From NCBI GenBank assembly GCA_018417955.1, contig JACTVC010000013.1, forward strand, positions 394,633 through 458,632: a DNA stretch of 64,000 bases, written 5' to 3'. Positions within the stretch are counted from its first letter, which is position 1. Each line of letters begins with the position of its first letter. The notes below the pieces were generated by a model that saw nothing but the letters and a program-made list of their open reading frames with translations, had not been told where the DNA came from and did not search any database. Below, one piece after another: positions 11,286-21,499 of this stretch. The stretch is from Laccaria trichodermophora (taxonomy: Eukaryota > Basidiomycota > Agaricomycetes > Agaricales > Hydnangiaceae). The translations under genes were made by a program, and so were the position numbers.

Positions 11286-12037
11286 CTCACGAAATTTCCT
11301 CGTTCTTCTCCCTAGAGTCCTTACCATTGTCGTCTAGAGCATCTCCCACCTTGTTCGGATAGGGCTCCTATACCGGCTGTCGAGATCAAAGATGAAGGGA
11401 CCCTTTATGCTGAACCTCCCAGCGATTCTTGTATAATTGCGCGAGTTTGTCAGGCCATGTTGAAGGTCAATCAACTTCCGTGCTCGAATCTTTTCCCCCT
11501 TTACTGATACTGCAATAGGGCATTGGGATCATTTCTCCCATCAAAGGTCGATCGCCCATTGACATCGAGAGCATCAAGAATATCCACTTCGAATGTGCCT
11601 ATCATGTCCGTTTGATATTGAATGACCAGGGTTTTCAGCCTTTCTTTCAATGACTTTCTGGAAGGGCGTTGTTTCCAGTTACTACGGATGACGAATGATG
11701 AGAAAACAGGCGTCATGCAATTCCGCGACTTCTGAAAGGGAAATGATTTAACTCTTTTCGACGTGTGTACCCTTTCACTTCAAGTTCTCTGAGTACTGAT
11801 GGACTTGACATAGAATTACATCTCAAACATGTGTTCAACATTGCCCTTGGATACCTTCTGCATTGCTGCTTGGTCTCACCTCGTTGCCTGACGAAAGCAT
11901 CCCATTCCCTCCTCTGTCCCGTCGCTGATCAGGCATCCCGGTGAGCCGGTCGAGCAACTTCCAGACGGTGTGGTGCCACGCATGACGGGAATATCAGACA
12001 ATATCGACGTTGTGGAAGTCTATCGTCGAGGCGGATA
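11286..12037. other. Spacer, no supported gene
   Basis: Short open frames on both strands, none with a recognisable product. A minus-strand frame of about 70 codons (11501-11716) lacks any supporting feature. Confidence 0.3.
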
Positions 12038-12505
12038 TTACACCAGTACACCAGATACAGCTGTAGACGACCATTCGCAGCTCTTCGGTGACGAACGCGA
12101 TTTCGTGCTCGCATTCGGCGACTCGGTGCTCTTGATACTCAAGTCCGAAAAGAAAGCAGGAAGTGATAAAGGCGTTGCATCGCAGTCACTCACAATGGTC
12201 TTGACGATCTCAATACCAATCGGCTGTTCATCCCCACCCATGTCCGCACTCTCTTCCCCGCCAGGCCAACTATTGTCCCCCTTCCTATCCGCAATCCCCA
12301 CACCAGTCAAACGAGCAGGCGCTGTATTCCCACGCTGCTTTGCGTGAATGAGGAGAAAGACAACATACGGGGATACATCATATTTTAATAAACTCACCGA
12401 TGGGATAAGAAATTGGGACACCAACCTAAGCGAATATGTCCATTGGGAGAACTGGTGTGGGAGAGCAAGTGGTGAGGCAAGATATTCAGTCAGAGTTGAA
12501 GCCAT
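12038..12505 (-). CDS. Hypothetical protein, possible two-exon gene
   Basis: An ATG at 12505 opens a frame (MASTLTEYLASPL) that reads into GTGAGT, then a 60-nt candidate intron ending GCAAAG, and continues in frame to a TAA near 12038. The spliced product would be about 135 residues. It is Ser/Thr-rich at the C-terminus and contains a GVGIADRKGD / GGDEQPIGIEIV segment. No domain is recognised. It lies directly upstream of the breakpoint where homology of gene X copy 2 begins and on the opposite strand. It could equally be non-coding. Confidence 0.3.
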   Translation of the reverse strand: MASTLTEYLASPLALPHQFSQWTYSLRLVSQFLIPSVSLLKYDVSPYVVFLLIHAKQRGNTAPARLTGVGIADRKGDNSWPGGEESADMGGDEQPIGIEIVKTIVSDCDATPLSLPAFFSDLSIKSTESPNASTKSRSSPKSCEWSSTAVSGVLV

Positions 12506-12539
12506 TCAGCGAGCTTATTAAATCTTCACAGTTGCTGGT

Positions 12540-13064
12540 GGACCTTCCAACCGACTCTTGCGGGATATAACCAACACGATGGCCACTTCGACCTCGAGCT
12601 CTTCATTAACAACGTCAACTTCGGCTTCAATTGTGCATAGTCGTGAGAACCCAATCGAGTCGGAGACGCGCATGAACCCCATCGCGACGCAATCGCGCGG
12701 TTTGGAAGGGACATTTGCGAATATTGTTGTTGATGATTTTGCGGGTTGTGTTAGTTTGTGTGGGGGTAACACGACCACGGGTGGCATGTACACGAAGACG
12801 TCTGTCTTTGGTGGGGAGAACACGACTGGAAGTGTGTATAGTGCACAGAACACTATGGGTAGCGCGTACAGTGCACAGAGCACGATGAGTAGCGTGTACA
12901 CGACGACTTCTGTGCACGCAGGACAGAACACCACGACTTACTCGGACGAAGCCTCCGCTCGGACACTCAAAGCGAGGTTGAGGCAGGCATACGAGAATTT
13001 TTCGAAATCTGTGTGGGTGGAGGAGTGTGATACGGTACAGTCTTGGGAACCTGTGCCGTTTTGA
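12540..13064 (+). pseudogene. Gene X copy 2, 5'-truncated
   Basis: Homology to gene X copy 1 (from about 1920) starts abruptly near 12540 at GACCTTCCAACCGACTC and continues through the shared C-terminus ending QSWEPVPF with a TGA at 13062-13064. The N-terminal half, including the acidic and proline-rich parts, is absent. Several internal codons are deleted relative to copy 1. The reading frame from 12558 (RDITNT...) is open but has no convincing native start. A truncated non-functional copy is the likely interpretation; a short expressed protein from an internal ATG cannot be excluded. Confidence 0.55.
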
Positions 13065-13316
13065 ATGTCGTGGCGTGTTTTTTGTAGATTCCCTTTGGCG
13101 TTGTGAGTTTGTCTCGAGTTTTGTTCGTTTTTTGTTCTTTTTTTTCGGGGGTTGGGGATTGGGTATATAGATGACTTACTACTTCCCATTCGTTCCGCAA
13201 AACTGTCCAGAGTGATACTTCGTAATTTACAATTGATTCATTCCTCTCTTCGTTGCTTCCTACAACAGTATCCAACCAAATGTGCACAAAACCTTACCAA
13301 GACCCCCCATCTTATC

Positions 13317-16034
13317 CTATACAGACCCACCATAACGCGTACTGAAAAGTCCTTCCTCCACGGCTTTGATTTCTGGCGTATACGTGTACATGTCAGCCAC
13401 TTGCAAATTGGAAGGAAGATAGGAAACAGGCGTACGGAGTGCGATGATTTTGGAGTAGAAGCGGCATAGGGCTAGGTTACCTATTGTGTGGAGCAGAATC
13501 GTTAGCTTTCCCTTTGGAGGACGAAGGGAATGAAGAGGGACACGAGCCCCCTGAAAACCGAGAGAGGGCAGAAGGAAAGAAGCATGAGTCTCCCGGAAGG
13601 GAAGCGAATCCGGAAGAACGAAATAGGGAACACGAGTTTTCTCTGCGGAAGAGGAGCAACATACCCATGATATACCACAACCCCGGAACGCCCATATCCT
13701 TCCAACATCCATTAATCTCGCCCTCCTCATCCATTCCCCACAAAGGCTTGGACTTATCCGCCACTTCGTCTCCACAGATCCTGCGTATCCCGTAGTGGGC
13801 GTCCGTGAGACTTTGGTTTCAAGTCAGACATGCCCTGGACGTAGATGAAAGAATATGAACACCTACCCTGTGCAGAAGACTACCACATCCGCGGAGAGCT
13901 CGCTCCCATTGTTGAATTTCAGCCCTGTCTCGGTGAACCCTGCGATTTGGCTGTCGTTCTTTAGCTTGATCTTGCCGTCGATTAGGTATTGGCTGCCTCC
14001 GACGTCTGTGTAAGAGATGATGTTAGCCCTCGAGCACCTTGTCGATGACATTCGCGTGCCTAAGTAATATCCTCCGGCTTTCTGCCAGACAGTCAGCACG
14101 AGGCCAGAATCCAGGTATCCCTTGTTGGTTCTAAATCCGACTTTGTGCAGGCCTTCGATAGTATCCCTAGTTTGCATTGAAAAGGTCAGCTTCGTGGAAG
14201 AGCAACGACATGGGGAGGGACGACTTGCTTATCGACGTTCTCCCAGATCGCTTTCATCCCTCGGTGTGTCAAGCCCGCGATCAGTTTGTTCGGGAAAGAC
14301 ATGTTGAGTTTGTCTGCGAGATCTATGGGGGGACCGTTCTCCGAATACAGACCTATGGATCATGATGAGAAGGAAGCGTCGCTTCGCTCGAATGGAATGC
14401 ATACCCTCCAACAACATTCGCACCCCTTTTCCCGCTGAGATGATGTACGTCGAGCCACGTTGGAACATTGTCACGTCTAGTCATCTTTTGTTGAGCAGCA
14501 GACACTTTTCAGGGTTGAAGAAAGAATTCGTACCAACACCATGATCGACATAGTCCACGCAAATGTCGTGGGCTATGATACTTCTTTAGTCATCTATCCA
14601 CTACTTTGTGGGTTAACTCAAACGCACCAGACGTGCACGATCCAATAACGACGACTTTTTTGCCAACATGGTCCCTAGCGCTTTTGTGCTGCGATGAATG
14701 CAGGACTTGCCCTGTGAAGGTCTCCTAACGTCCACGTCATTCTTCATACAGTGGTGATACGAGAGAAAACAGGCTATACCATTCCGGGAATAGATGGAAC
14801 GTAGCCCTCGCCGCCTTTGAACCCCACGGCAAAGACAACATGCTTGACTTTAAAAATCCGGTCTTGCTCATTTGCTTGCCGTACAACGACGTTCCACAAC
14901 TTCGTCTCCTCGTCCCGAGTCGCTTTGGTCACTGTCGAGGAGGTCCAAACGTTTAGCTCTAGGGCCTCGGCGTAGAATTCGAGCCAGTTGGCGAGCTGGA
15001 CGGGTGTTAGCTTCAAGTTGCCTCTGACTCAATGGCGTTCGCACCTTTTTAGCTGGGGCGAAGACGGGCCAGGTCGAAGGGAACCTGATACAACACTTCT
15101 TAAGTTCTCTCACGATACAGAAGGGAAGGAGATACCCACGGGAGGTAAGGGAATTGACCGTACCCTTCAAACCCCTCCACGTCAGTGAATCGCAACCAGC
15201 ACGCAGGCAGCAACACTTACAAACGGGATCGTGAAGGCACAATGCTTCATACCTCTCCCTCCAATTATCCCCTATCCTCTCGTTCTTTTCGATTACCAAA
15301 GTGGGTACATCCAACGCTTTCAGACGTGCAGCCACCTCCAATCCGCTATGGCCTCCCCCGATAATGAGGACAGTCGGGTTTTCTCCTTCGAAAGCGACTT
15401 CCCTGCGACGGGCGTCTTCCCATTTACCGTGGTTTGGTTCTGGGTTTCGTAAAGCTCCAATCTTTTCCGGGAACCCTTTCAGGCTATCGAGAGTGGTAAA
15501 GATGGATTGTCCCTTCCACTCAACCTGATCTCCAATCTTGATAGGCACTAGCCTCGCGATCCCAGTAGCGGAACCTATCTTTGTCTCGAACGTGAACAGG
15601 ATCTGGATCCACGCGAGATCGGGATGAGGTTGTTGAAGCTGCGGCTTGATCTCATCGCTGAGCTTAACGTTCTGGATCTGCGCATCGGCTAATCGGTCCA
15701 CGAGGAAGGCTTTGATCGTGGCCGTTCCTTCAAATGTTCGTAGATCCCAGGTGAGGGCGAGGATGTCTCTCCAGTAGAGAGATATGGATGATGATGATGC
15801 TGTGGTGGTCTTGGAGGGCTCTGGTAGAAGACTTGAGGAGAAGTCTGATTCTACGAGAAGGCTAGTTATGCCTTCTACGTCACCCGTTTCTGCAAACTTG
15901 GCAAAAGATGAAAGCCAAGTCGAAGCGACGCTCGTGGCATCGACATCGGTAGGAACGGTTGTTCCCAGCTTGGACAAGGTGGGAAGGGACGCCTCGATTG
16001 GATGGGGTTCATTGACAATTTCCTGTGAGCTCAT
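13317..16034 (-). CDS. Flavin-containing monooxygenase, NTF2-like plus FAD/NADPH domains
   Basis: Multi-exon gene reading from ATG at 16034 (MSSQEIVNEP) to TAG at 13317-13319. Residues about 40-180 resemble the N-terminal NTF2/SnoaL-like part found in fungal FMO-like enzymes. The FAD Rossmann motif is VLIIGGGHSGLEVAARL and the NADPH motif is KVVVIGSCTSAHDI. After splicing, LHDPVWYGQFPYLPFPSTWP is restored through a 25-nt microexon (15164-15140). A C-terminal VVFCTGYGD motif is present. Early introns are 15165-15220, 15085-15139 and 14996-15044. One later intron appears to begin with GC instead of GT, and one is long (13481-13664). The family oxygenates N- or S-containing or other soft nucleophiles using NADPH and O2; the substrate is unknown. 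No disabling lesion was seen. Some mid-gene exon ends are approximate. Confidence 0.85.
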
Positions 16035-16852
16035 TGTGATGGAAAAGGATGAGACAGGCGGCGTTCCACTAAGCCGCACCAAATCCTCAAGCCGGTTTAT
16101 ATCACTGGCAAGATATGTTAATTGTTCGCTTCATATACCCCAGTTGATCATTGTGTTGGATTGATGAAAGGAGGGGAAATATCGGAATTACGGTAGTTCT
16201 AGCGACATGTGATGACTGCTTCCAAGAGATCCCCGGACCGAAGTCGAGTTTGGTCAAGAGTTCTGTGACTTGAAAATTGCAGAACGTGAAGCAGAGAATT
16301 GGCAGAGAGCTCACGGAAAGCCAATGGAGAGAGAGACAAGATAAAGGTCACTTCAAAAATCAGTTTAAGCACTACAAAAATGGTCCAGGTGTGACAGACC
16401 CGTGACGAATATTTGCAAGTCAAACGTCGACAAATAAACGCGTCGCGTCAATTACATCGCTCAAACGTCGCTTTTATCAGTGAATCTGAAGCATTGATTA
16501 ACGGAGAGAACAATTAATAACTGGAGTGCCCCGAACATTAATAACAATCACCCGATCTCTCCATCATCACTCTCGGTAAAAAGGCCAGATAGACTGTTCA
16601 CCTCAAGTTCACCTCGGCAATTTATGGACATGTTAGCGCGCATTCCACATCGGACAATGAATTCTCGGCTCCAGTGCAACGTAATCACTTCAGAAGACCC
16701 AGTGCATAGTCTAGGATGATGCAATGGATAGCACCACTGCGTTTTACAATCCGCATAGCGAGCAGTTAAAGAGAGATATTGACACTTAGCTCAAAAGCTT
16801 ATATGACTCATCACAACAAGACCGCATTTCGATTTGCCCCACTCCCAAAAAA
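16035..16852. other. Intergenic region between lectin and monooxygenase, partly duplicated at 1-330
   Basis: The first about 420 bp are the monooxygenase promoter region shared with the left end of the window. The rest is AT-rich spacer with no supported gene. The two flanking genes are both on the minus strand, so this also includes the lectin 3' flank. Confidence 0.45.
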
Positions 16853-17278
16853 TTAGGAAATAATCAAGGAACAACTAATCTTTCTTCCCTCTTCATTGAC
16901 TTTCTTAAACTCTATCTTCCTCCCCGTCGTATCAAACCTTGTGACACTTTGAACTAACGTGATTCCAGCCCTGGTTCCTGGCTGATAATACGTCGGAAGC
17001 AGCGCGACGGTTGTGTCCTTGTCCTCGATATTCAGAAGAACGTCGAGCCAAAGTGAGTAATTGTGTACTCCAACGACGAGGAAGAACGCATTGCCCGATG
17101 CGTTCTTAAATCGAAGGCCGCCGGATGTGCCGCTACCGCCCATCGTTAAGATTTCTTTTCCCGCTGCTTCGGTCCACGTTCCGCCGTTCGCGTAGTGCCA
17201 AACGCCTTTTTCTACAATGTTGAAAAACTCGGGGGTGGATTCGCGGTAGAAGATGGAAATCTCCACTGTGTAAGACAT
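16853..17278 (-). CDS. Fungal fruit-body lectin (Agaricus bisporus lectin family)
   Basis: A single-exon 141-codon gene from ATG at 17278 to TAA at 16853. The product carries the family hallmarks VWHYANGGTW, LTMGGSGTSGGLRF and VVGVHNYSLWLDVL, and PTYYQPG near residue 97. Members are about 143 residues long, form an actinoporin-like beta-sandwich and bind Gal-beta-1,3-GalNAc and GlcNAc-type glycans in the cytosol. They are widely regarded as defence or storage lectins. There is no signal peptide, as usual in this family. The frame is intact and of normal length. Function is inferred from family membership. Confidence 0.93.
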   Translation of the reverse strand: MSYTVEISIFYRESTPEFFNIVEKGVWHYANGGTWTEAAGKEILTMGGSGTSGGLRFKNASGNAFFLVVGVHNYSLWLDVLLNIEDKDTTVALLPTYYQPGTRAGITLVQSVTRFDTTGRKIEFKKVNEEGRKISCSLIIS

Positions 17279-18578
17279 GATTCCTATGAAGACGCCAAGT
17301 CAGCAGTGAATTATTTACTATTCTGAAGTTTTCACCCAACGCACGAAATTATAAGCAGTTGATAGAACTTGATGTGGGTGTATTTTTGAAGTACGAGGAC
17401 CCAGAGCTTGATATGGTACATATTAGTGACAAGCTTAAGAGCCTAGAGGGAAATGTGATATTCACCGAGATGCAAGACAATCGAATCGACGCTGAAAAGT
17501 CTGACCGTTCGCGATTATATACTATCCACAGGATCCATCTGTTGTCAGCAAGGCCAAACGTCTGGTCCAGAACTTCTTAAAAGTGATAGTCTTCACCGCA
17601 TCATTTGAGATGCCAAGAAACCGTTATCTGGGGATCGATGAAGGTCAAATGACAACAAAGACGTTTAGAAAATCCAAAACTTCTGCGCAATCGGCCGTAG
17701 CACTTACAAAATATGTAGAAATCTGATCTAGGTTTGAACGTGGTTAGAGATAATCTCAGTACGGACTATTTTGGATAGCGTGCACCTTAGGTACTACAAG
17801 TAAGAGCCCTCATAACGTCCAATGGATAGAAGTGGCTCGCCTCTGATCTTGTATGGACTGACCAACGAAAGTCATACCAGTTGAGGGATTGTGATGGAAA
17901 GTCACTGGGTATGGTATGAGTGGGTATTATTGTCAGGGGTGTGGGTATAGCGGCTGTGGTGTTTCGTAGGGGTTCAACGTTAACAAATTAGGGTGCAAAA
18001 TAGAAATTGGGGAGCCAAGGTTCGCGATGACGCAGCGCTTCATGCCTGTGCTGGAATCCGCGACCACGGAGGAAGTCTGCAAAAGACCCGAGCTGGTCAA
18101 TTTCAGGTGGTGAATTTGAATACCTTATGCTAGTGTGCCGGAGTCTCGGTTTCACTGTCAGGTGCACGTACATCAACTTCTGAGTCGCCGGCCACCCACA
18201 TCTGATAACACCCATAGTAGGCCCTCTTTCATCTTTAGGCAATTAGGTGCTTGTGATGACTTCGGCTGCACTGGCGGCGGGCGGCAGAGTGGAGGTGGTA
18301 TTGGGTGAGTTTGCGTATCAACTTCACCAAATATGACTTCCAGAGTCCGAGTCGTTTCCATCTCGTCCTCAGGCGGCATCGTTACAGTGCTTGAAGTGGT
18401 TTCAGTGTCAGCGATGCAGTCAAGGTACTAGCGTGAGTTTGTACATCAACTTCGCCCACCCGCCCAAACTCAGTATTCAGTTGCATCTCTCTTTCTTCCC
18501 TGGCAGATGGCTTCGGCATATTGCTTGTGGTGGTTTTATTGACGCAGGAAGGCACATCCGACGTACTGGAGACGGACA
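17279..18578. other. Intergenic, no supported gene
   Basis: Upstream region of the lectin gene followed by DNA with short scattered frames. The 18170-18570 part contains two similar segments on the minus strand (reading EVIFGEVDTQTHP and GRVGEVDVQTHAS), suggesting a short internal duplication. They may be the far 3' remains of the F-box-like relic at 18579-19216. Confidence 0.35.
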
Positions 18579-19216
18579 TCAGCTTCGCCGAGTATCGAGA
18601 GTCGGTGGCTCTGAGGGTAGGGGGACCATAACATAACATGGATGTGGGTTCTCAATGTGATATGGATCGATAGCCCTCCGGGCATGATTGCCTGAAGCCT
18701 GCGTCCACCGACATACTCGTGTAATCCATCTAAAAATAGCTTCAAGCGTTATTTTGCCAGTGGTAAGCGTAATCTTACGATCCAAGTCGAGCTCATCGAG
18801 CGAGCGAAAGTCAAAGGTAATCCGCAAAGAACCCCTCTTGATGGAGAACCAGCACAAAGGTTGAGGGGCAGAGGGTGGGCATACGGCTATAGTGCGAGTG
18901 TCAGCGTGGAGCTATCAGGAACTGAACATAAGCTGAGATCCTCAATGCGGTCCGTGGTTATTCGGATGCTCCTAAAATCCCAGATAAGGCTGGAATCAAC
19001 CATGATAGGGCGCCAACGGTCAGAGGGATCCTTCATGGAGTCCAGAGATGGAAATTTATGGGGTTGTGCGTTCGTTGGGAGTAAAAATGGCTTGTGGACA
19101 GAGATAACTAGCATTTGGAACGGGAATTGGGAGAGGGGGAGGTCAGGAGAGGCCTGGGGAAACTTCGCAAGAAAGACGAAAGCGCAGGCTGAGGAATGAG
19201 TGCGCCGTCCGTTCAA
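18579..19216 (-). pseudogene. F-box-like gene remnant
   Basis: The minus strand reads SDRWRPIMVDSSLIWDFRSIRI and then a Leu-rich stretch, the pattern that follows the F-box in Agaricomycete F-box proteins (a W..I...S.LW..I.I signature). A second frame, shifted after a stop near 18887, holds ITLEAIFRWITRVCRW, similar to the next conserved part of such proteins. The frame change, the stops and the absence of a clear F-box N-terminus and C-terminal half suggest a decayed or truncated gene. Recognition rests on short motifs only. Confidence 0.35.
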
Positions 19217-19572
19217 TTTTGTCGCGCTGGAGGGAACTTCAAGTGTGCATGCTAAATCTCTGGTGGGTTGGTGCTTCCAGACGGATCGTGGCGTCTACCG
19301 CTGAGAGAGCGGGTGCAGGGAGCATAATTCCAGAGGAGGGAGGAACGAGGAATGGTTATTTGATGGTTATCATGTAGTCAGTACATGTGTGTCACTGACA
19401 AGGACTTCGACTCAACCATAACAAGGGTTCCGACAGCCCTCGACGACGCGTGCGCCTTGTTATATTTCTTGACAACGTCCAACAAGCATGACGGGCTTGC
19501 CAGCGGCGAAAACGGATTAATAGGGCGCTAAAAGCGTGCACAGTACGCGCCGTTCTCTTCCCACCTGCCACA

Positions 19573-20844
19573 ATGGCAAACCCGCATGGAAAGTACGCCT
19601 CGATCTCACTCTACGAACGTATCCACCTCATTTTCATCTTCCTCCAACTCCGTACGTCCCTCTCCCTTCCTTTCCAATAATATACACTTCTAAATCACTT
19701 CTTCAACAGCTCTGGTCATATTCTGGACCCTCCTCCTCTTCCTCCTCCGCATACGCCGTCCAGCCCGTTCCATCCGGCGAGACACATCCCTCACCATCAT
19801 CCGATTCATAAAGTATCGCGTCTCCCTCCCTCAAAGACAATACATTAGCGGCACCTCTACCAATACCTACACAAAGTGGTGCAAGAAACATGCCCTCCCT
19901 GAGACGATTGAAGAGCTCATAGGTGATGCGAAGATTATGTGGATTGGGCCGAAGAGGACCAAGAGGGTCGTGCTGTTCTTTCCTGGTGCGTTTCCCTCGA
20001 ATACTTAAGTGTGGACGGTTGCTGATGACGAGGAAGTGTAGGCGGCGCCTACTTTGCCGCTCTCCCCACATTCATGCTCGATTTCTGGCGATACGTCCAA
20101 CTCAAACTCGAGTTAGAAGTTGGGTTTGCTGTTTTGAACTACTGTACGTCTTCTGTTCTATTCCCACTTACCTGTACCCTTTCCCCCATTCACCGAACCC
20201 AACAGCGCTCTACCCAGAAGCAACCTACCCAACGCAACTCCACCAAGCCTGCACAGCACTCGACCACCTCATCTCAACAGGCACTCACCCAAGCAACATC
20301 CACATCATAGGCGACTCCGCAGGCGGCAACCTCGTTCTCGGCTTACTCTCCCTCCTCCTCCACCCTCTCCCCCTCACCGACTCCTCCGAGTCTCCACCAC
20401 GGATCATAAACAGCCCTCTCCCCGCCCCACTCGCCGGCGTATACTTTGTCTCTTGCCGAAAACACACCATACGACATCTCAAACTCACCTGGGCTCGGAG
20501 AACATGTCATCGGCCGCTATACACCTCCATCTCAACGGGCGTACGTCAAGCCGCTCAAAGCTCCTTCGGGGTGGTTCGATGGTCTTGATGGTGTAGTCGA
20601 TAGGCTGTTGGTGAGCGCGGGAGATAAAGAGGTGGATAGGGATGATATAGTGAGTTTTGGGAAGATTCATTTGGAGGGGAAGAAGACGAGGGGGTATGAG
20701 TTTGTACTGCAGGAAGGAGGGGTGCATGATGATCCGTATTTTGACTTTTTCTTTGGGACGCCGGGGGAGGGTGAGGTGGGTGGGTTGACGCATAAGATTG
20801 TGGAGTGGTTGGTGGATGGTTTTAGTCTTGTTGAGGTTGGTTGA
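19573..20844 (+). CDS. Alpha/beta hydrolase (fold-3 type), probable frameshift near 20450
   Basis: Start ATG at 19573 (MANPHGKYASISLYERIHL). Exons joined through introns at about 19632-19689, 19986-20041 and 20143-20205 give FFPGGGAYFAA (oxyanion-hole motif) and IHIIGDSAGGNLVLGLL (Ser nucleophile elbow). The downstream frame holds SAGDKEVDRDD with the likely acidic residue and QEGGVHDDPYFD with the likely catalytic His. An N-terminal hydrophobic stretch (VIFWTLLLFLLRI) may be a membrane anchor. The frame changes by +1 between LAGVYFVS and LAENTPYDIS at 20446-20455, where a GTCTCTT sequence could have lost two bases. It is either a real lesion or a sequence error. Likely an esterase or acyl-hydrolase; the substrate is unknown. 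Confidence 0.75.
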
Positions 20845-20964
20845 GTGGTGCTGCTGTTCGACCTGTTTTTTGTACATGTACATGTATAATACTTGTAAAC
20901 CACTTAAGTCTATTCTAAATGCCTACCAATGTAGTACCATTTGCCTATTCAAGAAATTTTACGC

Positions 20965-20971
20965 AAAAAAA
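20965..20971 (-). terminator. RNA polymerase III terminator of tRNA-Lys
   Basis: A run of seven T on the minus strand lies 17 nt beyond the 3' end of the tRNA gene, as expected for Pol III termination. Confidence 0.7.
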
Positions 20972-20988
20972 CCCAACGATATTTTCAT

Positions 20989-21088
20989 AGCCCACCGCGA
21001 GGGTCGAACTCGCAGCCTTCAGATCAACTTTGTTGAATTGCAGCCCTGCATAAGAGTCTGACGCTCTATCCGATTGAGCTAGGCGGGC
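20989..21088 (-). tRNA. tRNA-Lys(CTT) with an intron of about 26 nt
   Basis: The minus strand folds into a complete cloverleaf. The acceptor stem pairs GCCCGCC with GGTGGGC. The D-arm is GCTC/GAGC. The anticodon stem is TCAGA/TCTGA with loop CTCTTA and anticodon CTT. The T-arm is GCGAG-TTCGACC-CTCGC. An insert of about 26 nt one base 3' of the anticodon is at the canonical nuclear tRNA intron position. The intact 73-74 nt core suggests a functional gene. Confidence 0.95.
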
Positions 21089-21499
21089 TGCGTTACGTTT
21101 GATCCATTCAAAAGGCTATACCTAAATCATCTGGGTCAAATTTCGCACATGAAAATGTTTCTTTTTGTTTTATTTAAGGAGGGGAAATATCGAGAAGAAA
21201 TGTATGATTCAAAACAATAGATAAGGCTAGTTGCAAACTTGCAGTCGTCTGAGGGCCGCAATTTATTTATCAAGTCATTGTCAAGTCACTTACTAAAGAA
21301 TCTTTTTAAAAAATCTGTTGGGAAGAAAGAAGAAAGCCAGGGAGGTTTGATGTAATGAGTACGTTGCTTCTCCCCAGTGTTGATATCTTTATTTAGGTGC
21401 TCTACTCATTGAGGGAACTTTCTTTTTGGTCGGCCCTAGTTCTCTTTGATAACGGCAACTCTCTGATACAAATTTCAGGATACCAGACCGATTCAACTG
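21089..21499. other. Intergenic, no supported gene
   Basis: AT-rich spacer between the tRNA gene and the 3' end of the minus-strand gene ending at 21500. Nothing recognisable was seen. Confidence 0.4.

Noticed and set aside
20485..20903. Minus-strand frames opposite the hydrolase 3' end
   Set aside because: Shadows of the plus-strand gene, which has catalytic motifs and conserved C-terminus.
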